From Hydrangea macrophylla (Eukaryota; Streptophyta; Magnoliopsida; Cornales; Hydrangeaceae): DNA of 64,000 nt. Both the position numbers and the translations under genes were made by a program. The notes under the pieces were generated by a model, which had not been told where the DNA came from, searched no databases, and was given only the letters and a program-made list of their open reading frames with translations. Of the stretch, positions 54,931 through 64,000 are shown piece after piece. The stretch covers positions 51,314,850 to 51,378,849 of the forward strand of contig CM066991.1 in assembly GCA_033977485.1 (NCBI GenBank), given 5' to 3'. The number at the start of each line of letters is the position of its first letter. The first letter of the stretch is position 1.

Positions 54931-57249
54931 ATTTCTAATATCCTACGTGAAATTTCTGTAGAAATTCAGGTGCTACATCTCTACCCATCTTATCAGAGGA
55001 TTTCGTCCTCGAAATCTAGAGTTTGCTAGGCCTTAGAAAGTACAAGGTACTAATCATATCTCAGATTTTAAGATTGTGAGGTTCCCATAAGCCAACTAAT
55101 CAGACCTTCTCACAAATTCTTTCAAACGTCCAAACTTCTTTGCTAAAACAATGCCAAGTGAAATTCAAAGTTCTGACATTGAATATGGCACCTTCGGTCT
55201 TTTGTCTTGTTCAATGCTGGGATTAATTTGGTGATCTGCATGTTCTCTTTCGGGATCTTCTTTGTGGTGGAACCTTGTTCTGAGTTCCTCATTCCGGACA
55301 CTCTTTGTGCACACGTCTAGTCTTTTCACAATTGAACACCGTGCCTATCAACTTGTGAGCTATTTCGGTGCTTTGCATTCTTTGAAGTGATGTCTAGATA
55401 TTTTGCAGCTATCGCAGATATCACGTTGCTTTGGATGTGTCTGAACGGTAGTCTGATTAACTTTCCTTTCATTGTTTCTTTGCCTCTTGTGATAATTCTT
55501 GATGTATCTAAAGTTTTCCTCAGTGATTGTGGACTGCATTCAAGTAGTTGTTCATGATACTGGTTTGTTTCTTCTACGTCTTTAATCGGGCAAGATTCTT
55601 ACCTCTCAGCTTCTTGATGCGATAGTTGATAAGTCTAGTTGGTCTCACGATTGTCTTCTATAACTTGTAGGGGTCGTGGCGTCCTTTTAAGCGTGTTATT
55701 GTGATTGAGTTCCTTTGCGTGTCGACATGAAATCATCGTGGAGTTTCGGCATCGTAGGTGATGACACAAGTCGTTAAGCAATTTCTCCATGCATTAATTA
55801 ATACCAAGCATATAAGTTGTTACTGGTAATTGGAGTAGGATTGAATTCAATTGTAAGGAGTTGAATTCATAACAAATGAATACTCATTATGTACTGAGCT
55901 AGAAACGAAAAGGTACGTGATCAATAACTTGTTGGATCACAATGTATAGAATGAGTATATGAGAATAACCATTAGATGATTACTATAGGACAATCATAGT
56001 AATGCAATGACTATACGCGCAAGGCCTCCCAGATAGGACATAAGAATTCCTTGTCTCATGAGCCAATAATTTAGGTGAAGCCTTAATAATAAAAGTCAAG
56101 GTTAACAACAAGAAGAATTTGTGAAATGAAAGGAAATGAAGACTAATTTACAAAGGGGTGCAATATGCTTGAGTTCCTTAGGTGAACAAATACAAAGAGA
56201 TCCTTTGCAATAATGTCAAGGGATACGCACTTGCAAAAGTTGGTCAAACGGTTGACAGTCCAAACGATTTACAAAGATTAATTTAACAGATCATAAGTCC
56301 AAATGACTTACAATGATTGGTTTATAAATGAATTATTGGAATCGATTTTCATGGTGATAAGACCAAAGAGGTGACTTATAGCATTAGAAAGAAAATGAAT
56401 TCTCTTGGATTTATCATTGATCAGAATGATCCAAAATCTTGTTAAGTGCAATCAGAGAGGACAACAAATAACTGTCAATTAGTGAAACAATAAAGGACAT
56501 CCCAAGGTTCATCATAAGGATAATTGATCTAATGCAACCAATGGTAGAAAATAGTGGGTCTACTCAAAAGGAGTTAAATCAGAAAGATGAATATAATTAC
56601 TCAGCCTTACATGGTTTTAATTTATAATGTGCGTAGGGTCAGAGATGCATTTCTTCAGCGTGTTGATGGAACATTGATGTTGTAAACCCGAAATGTGTCT
56701 TCTCTTGGTAGGCCCTATGCGATCTGATCATTAGCTTGAAGGTGGAATGCAGTACTCATCTTCACTAATGTTCGCAGTGCGAGTCGTTTGTTGTGATTAA
56801 AGGTGGTCAATGTCAGCAGTCTATGAGGTCGTTCGATCTGTTGAAGGTATGTTCTATTCTTGCGTCTTCCATCGCCTCGGGTTAAGTTAATATCTCATGT
56901 GCTCCTTGTAGTAGGGTTAACCTTGGTAGTGTAGCAGGTTGTGTCTTGAGTGGTCTCAAAAGTGATTCTGAATGGGTGATATGGAGGTGTCTAAACAACT
57001 CGTTTCCATAGTCACTTGCACTAGTGCCTTCAGCGGTCTTCCATAAGCCTTGTATCAGTCTTCCAAACACACCGGTGGGATCGATCTCCTTAGATATTAT
57101 GTTGCTTAGCCTTCTGGACTGCTCCTCAGTTGTTTGAGATGATTCATCCATTGCAGAGATCGAGAAGATTCTTCTGGTCCTACGTATGAGTTCGTGTCTA
57201 TAAGGTTTCTATCATACCTTATGCGAAGCAATCATTGCCTATTGCATCT
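54931..57249 (-). mobile_element. E11: Gypsy remnant with gag pieces only
   Basis: A 47-bp LTR start (minus-strand TGTAGCACC at 54977) with a PPT-like GATGGGTAGAGA is followed by decayed internal DNA. A gag knuckle (CDSCKISRHHFKEC) lies at 55362-55416. The gag N-terminus is at 57151. About 55740-56640 contains nothing recognisable. No pol motif is visible. E12 interrupts it upstream of gag. Confidence 0.6.
56882..57151 (-). pseudogene. gag: E11 gag N-terminus
   Basis: A frame from ATG 57151 (MDESSQTTEEQSRRLSN) contains EIDPTGVFGRLIQGL, parallel to [14 protein letters not shown] in E1 Gag. It runs into unrelated sequence and stops. Most of the capsid is missing. Confidence 0.6.
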
Positions 57250-59469
57250 TGTGGACACCGGGAATCGGACCACTTCTCTTGTTTGAGATTGTTTTGAAAT
57301 TGATTTGAATCAAAGAAAGAAAATAGGTCTGTTGAAAACAGATACAGAGTCGCCACTTGGTCTTTAAGGAACCAAGAAACCTAATTTGACTCACCCAAAT
57401 GGATAAAGGGCACCGGCCCTTCATAACCAAAGAACTTGGTTCGGGGTTTTGGTACGAGAGAGGAAGGAGCCTTTGTCGCGACTAAAACACCCTCAACTCG
57501 CCCCGTCTTTCGACGGGCCTCAATTAGCATCCAAATAATCATCTTATACTATGTATGGTTCGGCAATTAATACTATGATAGTATATTACATTACATAAGA
57601 AACTTGAAAATGGAAGATCTAAAGATAAGATATCATTCATAAGATCTAAGCCAAATATCATGCAATGTAAAGTGAAAGATCACACAAATAAACCTAGGAA
57701 AAATCGTCTAATCACATATCAATTAATCAAGTTTTCCTAATCTAAAGGGGACATGAATTGTTCTTGGAACAAATAAACAAAGAAATCAAAATATGCTTAA
57801 CAAGCTAGTATGATGCATGTTATTCTTTGAGAAAAGAAGATCTCTCAATCCCCGGGACGGATGAGAAAGGATGATTAGATCAAAGGGGAAGCATGAATGT
57901 GTGATCAAGTTCATTCCTTATAATCTCCTTGGATTAAGAGTTACAAAAACCCCAAATCTTGCATGAATGCAATGTATGTATCTAAAATGTGCAAAGGTTG
58001 TAGTGTGTTTTTGTGTACATGGATTTCTAGAATGACTTAGAAGTCTAAAATGTGTATGAATGAATGAATGAAATTAACATGGGATATGTACAAATGTAGT
58101 ATGAACTACTTCCTAAGATATGAACTAATTTGGAATGCATATAAGCATCAAATCAAAGAATGAAAGTTAAAGTATACTTGCTGTGAATAGTGGACAGAAC
58201 AGTAGCATGATCTTTTGGAATTTGAAAAGAGGGGATAGGAATGTTTTCAATACATGATTTTTTATGGAGATGTTCCTTATTGTGTCTAGAACACAACCCA
58301 AAAGGCCAATCTTGAATAGCTATCACAGATTGAGAGAAATTATATAAGCAATAGAGGTCACTCAGAAACAAAGTTCGTACTGTCGACTGAAATATTAGAA
58401 AATCTTAGAAAATGAAAAAGAATGATCTAGAGGTCCATTTTATACAGAAAGTTTCCTAAGACATTGAATTTTAAGGGAAAAATAAGTTAGGACCATCCCT
58501 TTTGGAAAGGTTTTCTGGAAAAGAGGTCGTAAGTTGACCTAGCTGCTGTGACAGCAAAAACAGAATGTTTGGAAGGAATGTTGGGACCCAAATGGACCAT
58601 TTCCAAGTACTTCCAAGTCAAACCAAAAATCATGGGTGTTCCCCAATGAGTTAGGAAGACTTTCCAAGTGGCCTTGTATCCATATGTTGAGTATTGTGTT
58701 CTAGAAAAATCTTTGAACTCAACTCACTCACTGTTTTGACTCATTGTTTTGAAGATTTTGGAGAAAATAAAGTTTTGTTTCTTGAAACCAAATGAGAGGG
58801 ATTGAGAGGGGTTTTGAAATAGATGTTTTGAAAACATGTTTTCAATACTCAATAAGGATCATAGCCACTTAGAATACCTACATCAAACTCATCATTTAAG
58901 AACCTCCAAGATTGTTGGAGAGATTTATTTTATTTTTGGGCATAACTTCAATACATTCCAAGAATACCTTGGAAGTATTGAGGTTATGATCATCATCTAT
59001 CAAACATGTTTTTGAGGTCAAGAGCTACTATCCATAAGGATTCACTCACCCCAAACTTCATGTCATCACTTAGATGATGATGAACTAGTAAGTAAATAAA
59101 GAAAAGAAAAAGAAATGAGATAAGGAGAGATGAACATATATATAATCAAAGCAAGTAAATAGCAATCAATAGATGATAATCAATGTGATTTTGGACTTGT
59201 AGCTTGGTGTTTCACTCATAGATTTTGACATTTGGACATGGAAGTAGCTTCCTATCTCATGAATGCTCAAGAATGAGGGTTGGAGTGGACTTTGAATGTG
59301 AAGTATATAGAAGGATGATGGAAGAAAACAAGAATAAAACTCACTTTCTTATGGAAAATCAATGGGAGAAGCTCCCTTTCTCTCTTCTAAACCTATCTCT
59401 ATCTCTCTTCTTCTCTACAAGTTATCAAGCTTTGCACTTGGCTCCCCCAAAATGAAGAGCAAAGGAGGG

Positions 59470-59477
59470 TTTAAATA
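59470..59477 (-). promoter_or_regulatory. TATA-like box of E12 LTR
   Basis: Minus-strand TATTTAAA in GGCCTATTTAAACCC, about 145 bp downstream of the GC-rich array. Confidence 0.45.
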
Positions 59478-59620
59478 GGCCAATTTGGGGTTTTTTTGGG
59501 GTTTTAGAAGTACTCCCATTGGTCCCAAACAACTGTGAACATAAAACTATGTCGTTTTGGCTTTCAATTAATCAAATTGGACCCCCAAAAAAATTACAAA
59601 AATGGACTCTGCGAGGGATG

Positions 59621-59692
59621 AGTGCCGCGGCGGCAGTGGGCCAGTGCCGCGGCGGCAGTGGGCCAGTGCCGCGGCGGCACTGCTCCTCAGAA
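59621..59692 (-). repeat. AGTGCCGCGGCGGCA triplicate in E12 U3
   Basis: Three near-identical units with GTGCCGCGGCGGCAGTGGGC, containing the palindrome GCCGCGGC. The position and word resemble E2's GCGGCA array, although the flanks have diverged. Confidence 0.8.
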
Positions 59693-60558
59693 GTCCAGAA
59701 AATTACGTTTAGGCCCCCAGAGGTTCCGGTATTCGCGAAAAGGCCCTATTTCGTCCGAAATTCACAGAAAATGCATACGAACTCCAAATTGAGGTTGTGA
59801 TATACCGTTGGAAAGGTAATGGAGTCTACTTTACATAAAAAATAGTTCGGGGATAGGTCACTTTGAAAAGTTTTGCGGTATTCGCGATAAATGCTGATTT
59901 GATCGCCTTTTTCGCCTTCGGAAATTCAAAATAAATTCGTTTTAAATCCAGGAATTATGTGCGATATACCGTTGGAAAGCTATTGACCTCTAGTATCCAT
60001 GAAAAATATTTGAAAACTGTTTCGGTGCCCCGATTCCAAAGTCAAATCTTGGTCAAACTGGTCAAACCTGGGATTCCCGAGAAGTTCTGGGAACCTCCGG
60101 GAGTTCCCGGGAGCTGATGTTTTCGCTCGATTTTCTTTTGGAACTTGTTTTAATACTTTTCTCATGATTTAGAATGATTCTGGTGAATTCGGACGATTTC
60201 GGTCAAACTTGGACAAACTTGGTCAAACCTGGTCAAACCTTGGTCAAACCTTGGTCAAACCGGTCAACGGGGACTTTCCGGGAGCTTTCGGGACTTCCGG
60301 GGGTCTCTGGGAGCTGACGATTTCACCCGATTTTCTCTTAAAAACTCATTTTATCGCTTTTCTTACAACGTAGCATGTTTCCAGAACTTTTGGTCCAAAT
60401 CTGGGAGTTTTCGGGCTTTCAGGGGCATTTTGGTCAATCTGAGCATTCTGAGAGATAGAGCTGACTTCCAGGAGTCCTTTTGAGTCTTTTACGATCATTG
60501 TGAACCACCAAGCTATGGGTCTCCTAAATCTGATAGCCGACAAAATGGGGTGTCTACA

Positions 60559-60617
60559 GTTTGCCCCTCTTTGGCATGAACTTGCGAGGCAACGCATGTC
60601 GCAAGCGAGTGCCAAAG
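60559..60617 (-). other. E12 PPT and adjacent two-tier stem-loop
   Basis: The PPT (60559-60572) abuts the LTR start. Outer stem 60569-60576/60610-60617 (8 perfect pairs), inner stem 60581-60587/60599-60605 (CTTGCGA/TCGCAAG), 11-base loop with GCAACGC. This is the same layout as E2 9171-9218. Confidence 0.75.
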
Positions 60618-60714
60618 TTTTGAAGAGACAGGTCTTTTGGAGGCTATAGATTTAGGATAAACAGCGTTGCAAAAGATGAAAGGATGATGAGGTTAGTGCT
60701 GGTCGTGCTCTGCG

Positions 60715-60765
60715 TGAGCTGCCTACGTATCCCAAGGGGAATCAGACCAGGACGTAGTTCAGGGC
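60715..60765 (-). other. CTACGT hairpin motif, copy 4 (E12)
   Basis: CTACGT 60723-60728 pairs with ACGTAG 60752-60757, with TCCC/GGGA inside. It lies about 160 bp from the PPT, as in E2. Confidence 0.7.
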
Positions 60766-61315
60766 ACAAAGGGATAAATCACATATGCACATACACAACA
60801 ATCAGGCGGATGCTATGCTATATGAGGATGATATGCAATGTGTGGATGTGATATGATCTCGTACATGAGTCCTATCATGCCTAGCTTTCTGATCCTAGAA
60901 TGAGCAGGTGCTGTGGGGTGTACCACTCCAAGTGGACTTGTGTCGTGCTAGTGTTTCTATTTGTGATGCAGTTATTGACCCGAATAGGGATACCAAGGTG
61001 TGAAGACCCTAGGTCTCGGAGCAAACTTCTGAATTTTGGAAAGTGTGCTTCGTAAGCGAATGTAATTGGATGTGGGGTCCCGGAGGACTATATTCGGAGA
61101 TGCCGTTTGACAGTTAACCGACGGACACGGAAGCCCTGGAAATTAAGAGACGGACACAGAAGTCAAGAGACGTCAAGTGATGGACATGAAATCCCGAGAT
61201 GTCAAGCGATGAACATGGAAGCCCCATTAATGGACATAGAAGCCTAAGATTTTGAATGAGAATGATGAACACGGCATATTTTGAATGAGAGTGATGGTAA
61301 ACCAATGATGATTAA

Positions 61316-62390
61316 TGAACTGACGATGTACGAATCGAGCTGACGAGTCGACAGTGAACTACTGTGACTATCATGGATTGGATCAACAGTTGGACTAACC
61401 GTGACCAGAAGAAGTGACGATGCACGAATCGAGATGATGAGTCAATAGTGAACTACTGTGACTATCATGGATTGGATCAACAGTTGGACTAACCGTGACC
61501 AGAAGAAGTGACAATGTACGAATCGAGATGATGAGTCAACAGTGAACTACTATGACTATCATGGATTGGATCAACAGTTGGACTAACCGTGACCAGAAGA
61601 ACTGACGATGTACTAATCGAGAAGATGAGTCGACAGTGAACTAATGTGACTGTCGTAGATTGAACTGACGATGTACGAACCGATAAGACGAGTCGACAGT
61701 GAACTACTGTGACTGTCATAGATTGAACTGACGATCGAACTAATCGAGAAGACGAGTCGGCAGTGAACTAATGTGACTGTCGTGATTGAACTGACGATGT
61801 ACGAATCGAGAAGACGAGTCGACAGTGAACTACTGTGACTGTCATAGATTGAACTGACGATTGAACTAATCGAGAAGACGAGTCGACAGTGAACTAATGT
61901 GACTGTCGTGATTGAACTGACGATGTACGAATCGAGAAGACGAGTCGACAGTGAACTACTGTGACTGTCATGATTGAACTAACGATGTACGAATCGAGAA
62001 GACGAGTCGACAGTGAACTTACTGTGACTGTCATGATTGAACTAACGATGTACGAATCGAGATGACGAGTCGATAGTGAACTTACTATGACTGTTATAGA
62101 TTGAACTGATGATGTACGAATCAAGAAGACGAGTCGACAGTGAACTACTGTAACTGTCGTAGATTGAACTGACGATTGAACTAATCGAGAAGACGAGTCG
62201 ACAGTGAACTACTGTGACTGTCATGATTGAACTAACGATGTACGGATCGAGATGACGAGTCGATAGTGAACTTACTATGACTGTTATAGATTGAACTGAT
62301 GATGTACGAATCAAGAAGACGAGTCGACAGTGAACTACTGTGACTGTCGTAGATTGAACTGACGATGTACAAATCGATATGCCTGCTGGG
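61316..62390 (-). repeat. 94-bp and 63-bp tandem repeat in E12
   Basis: Three 94-bp units are followed by about twelve 63-bp units; both share GACGAGTCGACAGTGAACTA. Each unit can form an ACAGT-GAACT-ACTGT hairpin, and two units carry ATAGT/ACTAT instead. The 63-bp period leaves minus-strand frames open (for example 62314-62042); these have no known domain. Confidence 0.88.
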
Positions 62391-62529
62391 GATTAAACTG
62401 AATCTGTTGGGGATGAAGCGACTCTTTTTGGGATCTCTCTTCAACTACTTCTCTTGACCGGGGAACCAGGATTCAAATTCGAATCTCTCATAGTTGATCA
62501 AATCTTGCTGGCCCGGAACCGGGATCCAT

Positions 62530-62602
62530 CAATAGCCACTCATGGACTTATGTTGCATGGACGAGGGAAGGTAATCAACAGCCACTCATGGACTTATGTT
62601 GC
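62530..62602 (-). repeat. CAACA...TGTTG hairpins in E12 (two copies)
   Basis: Copies at 62530-62555 and 62576-62601 have inner stem CCA-CTCA-TGG. They are homologous to the E2 copies at 10793-10898. Confidence 0.7.
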
Positions 62603-63400
62603 AAGGAGATGATGGTCAACTTTCGATGGTTTGGAAAGGGATGAAATTCGCATTTGCCCTAAGTTTGGACGCTTCTCATGCTGACGCCTTAACCGGTACA
62701 GTAATGGTGTTTGGTACTCCTGCTTGTATTGGCATGCTCTTTATAACTTGATTTGAAAATTTTATTAATCGCTGTTGACTTACACATTTGAGACTACAAC
62801 AGACTCAAAAACTTGACAGACATTGACGCACGAGGATGACACATTTGACACAAGCTCGTTTTGTCAAAACTTGATGTGCTTTTGTCATAAACGATGTACC
62901 ATTTCTCTTTTGGTGTTCACCCCTCATCTTAACATGGTAGCACTTTGCTGATAAATCTGATTTTTGAAAATTCCTCCTTAGTGATCTAGTCAATTTTCTG
63001 CTTCTTCCAGGAAGTGCTTTGAATTAGTGCCTTAGCTTTTAGAGTAAAAGGTGCTCTATTTCAAAATTTTCAAAACAACTTGGTAACTTGAAAACTCGCC
63101 CTTGGTGTGAAGGGATTGTGTTAGGCAAACGGAGTTTGCCCCTAGTTTGAGCTGTATAAAGTGGGATTCATAAGCAAACGAGGTGGGTGACCGAAGTTTG
63201 CCCCTAGTTTGGATGATGGTTTATTGGAGGTTTTGGGCAAACGAGGTAGGTGACCAAAGTTTGCCCCTTGTATGAAGGGTAGATAGTAAAAGTCAGGTAA
63301 ACGAGGCGGGTAGCCGATGTTTGCCCCTAGTGTGGAAGGTGATTTTCTGGCTTGAGGCATGGACCGTGACTTTAATCTCTCAAATGCTCATAACTTTTGC

Positions 63401-63509
63401 CTAGGCACCAGTGAGGTGACCTAGCAAGCTCTTTTCTCTCTTTTGTTATTGCTCACCTTGGATTTAACTCTAATTTTTGCCTAGGCGTCCTTTCGGATTT
63501 TCGACCTAG
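63401..63509 (-). other. nested CTAGG/CCTAG hairpins, E12 (two copies)
   Basis: Copy A: 63401-63405/63420-63424 with inner CACC/GGTG. Copy B: 63481-63485/63505-63509 with inner TCC/GGA. The inner stems differ from each other and from E2 (CCC/GGG) but all pair. Confidence 0.65.
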
Positions 63510-63542
63510 CGAGCCATCCTTCTTTTTTTCTTTTTTTTGAAA

Positions 63543-63695
63543 GTCTGCCTACGTACTGCCAAGTGGGGATCAGGTCCAACGTAGTTCGGGCATGGTTGGG
63601 AAGAAGCGGGTTGATTTTTGGGTAAGTGGGTTGACCGAACCGTTGTGGTTGCCTACGTATCCCCGAGCGGGAATCAGGTCGAGTGTAGTTCAAGG
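63543..63695 (-). other. CTACGT hairpin motif, copies 5 and 6 (E12)
   Basis: Copy 5 pairs 63549-63554 with 63579-63584. Copy 6 pairs 63653-63658 with 63683-63688 using two G-T wobbles. The pair is about 100 bp apart, as in E2. Confidence 0.65.
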
Positions 63696-64000
63696 CAAGG
63701 CTTGAAATAAGGGGTTTGAGGTATGAGGGTTTTTCAAACCAATCGTCAAAGAAGTTCAAACTTGAGTCACTTGTGGTAGCTTTGAATAAAAAAGATTCAG
63801 TTTCAATCTCCCTTTCTTTTCTTTTTCTTTTTCTTTTTCTTTTTCTTTTGTTTTGAGGATTGATCCTTTTCACTTTTGCCTAGCCAGTCAATTCTTGCTT
63901 TTCATGTAGTTGATTCTTGCAAGATCCTTCAATCGCAATCTCAGAATTCCAGAATGTGCATGTCAGCTCTCGGAATTTATTTGTGGTCATTCCGTGCCTT

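Larger units (their letters stand above)
57250..60558 (-). repeat. E12 3' LTR, about 3309 bp
   Basis: It starts TGTAGACACCCC (60558) and ends GGTGTCCACA (57250) on the minus strand. Conserved with E2: the start, the GAGTCGCCACTT block (57353 onward) and the GAGAGAGGAAGGAGCC...ACTAAAACACCCTC block (about 57456-57494). U3 carries a GC-rich triplicate (59621-59692), TGGTCAAACC repeats (60050-60265) and GGGAGTTCCCGGGAGCT-like words. No gene is seen. Confidence 0.8.
57250..64000 (-). mobile_element. E12: second TR-GAG-type element, 3' half in window
   Basis: The 3' LTR (60558-57250 on the minus strand), the same PPT as E2, and an internal non-coding region with the same ordered set of hairpin motifs and a different minisatellite. 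Gag and the 5' LTR, if present, lie right of the window. Overall base identity to E2 is low except in these motifs and the LTR ends. Confidence 0.75.
62603..64000 (-). other. E12 non-coding region to window end
   Basis: No gene is seen. GTTTGCCCC phrases recur (63133-63325), with two CTAGG nested hairpins (63401-63424, 63481-63509), two CTACGT hairpins (63543-63590, 63648-63695) and a TTTTC microsatellite (63805-63850). The order mirrors E2 11600-12600. Confidence 0.65.

Noticed and set aside
55740..56640. possible separate insertion in E11
   Set aside because: The sequence differs in character from its flanks, but I found no terminal repeats, target duplication or coding motif to define it.
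61489..62444. Ser/Val/Thr-rich minus-strand frames resembling a repeat surface protein
   Set aside because: They follow from the 63-bp period of the tandem repeat, with no signal peptide or known domain.
1..64000. host protein-coding genes, hammerhead ribozymes, SINEs, Helitrons or DNA transposons
   Set aside because: I looked for coding domains outside retrotransposon families, CTGATGAG...GAAA ribozyme cores, A-box/B-box promoters and terminal inverted repeats, and saw none convincing by eye; a profile search could still find small ones.

Overview
The window is nuclear DNA of a flowering plant, most likely a eudicot, although the species cannot be read from the sequence. I find no host gene, rRNA or tRNA gene, CRISPR array or bacterial-type operon. 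Almost every base belongs to nested LTR retrotransposons and their decayed remains, typical of heterochromatic or intergenic plant DNA. Genes are recognised by translated motifs. Element borders come from TG...CA LTR ends, primer binding sites (PBS), polypurine tracts (PPT), LTR-LTR alignment by eye and, in one case, a perfect target-site duplication.

Layout. E1 (1-8179, +) is a Ty3/Gypsy chromovirus with a 2737-bp 3' LTR and a 5' LTR cut by the window edge. Its LTRs are almost identical, yet pol is broken by a frameshift and two stops. E1 sits inside the 3' LTR of E2 (8180-18713, -), a non-autonomous element that keeps one intact gag ORF, no pol, long LTRs and a long repeat-rich non-coding region (TR-GAG type). 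E2 in turn interrupts E3 (18714-23867, -), an Athila-like Gypsy element with decayed gag and protease and no visible RT or integrase. E4 (23868-24869 plus 33568 to about 36780) is an old Gypsy-type LTR split by E5 (24875-33562, +), a complete Ty1/Copia element with two 1498-bp LTRs and target duplication CTAAT. E6 (about 36903-43766, -) is a deleted relative of E5. E7 (43985-45908, -) and E8 (45909-51251, -) are Gypsy gag remnants; E8 may carry a solo LTR (E9, 48262-50372). E10 (51252-54930, -) is a 3.3-kb Gypsy LTR plus the integrase C-terminus, E11 (54931-57249, -) another gag remnant, and E12 (57250 to window end, -) a second, diverged TR-GAG-type element seen from its 3' LTR.

How the parts work together. 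Only E1 and E5 show most of the autonomous machinery (gag, protease, RT, RNase H, integrase), and both are disrupted. E2 and E12 would need pol proteins from elsewhere and offer only Gag and cis RNA signals. The most interesting content is in these non-coding parts. E1's LTR holds eight hairpins with a nearly constant loop and stems that change in a compensatory way. E2 and E12 share at least four hairpin motifs whose pairing is kept by compensatory changes, one directly at the PPT. In most families here, short CpG-rich palindromes (a different word in most families) cluster just upstream of the LTR TATA box. All structures were folded by hand and no search was run.
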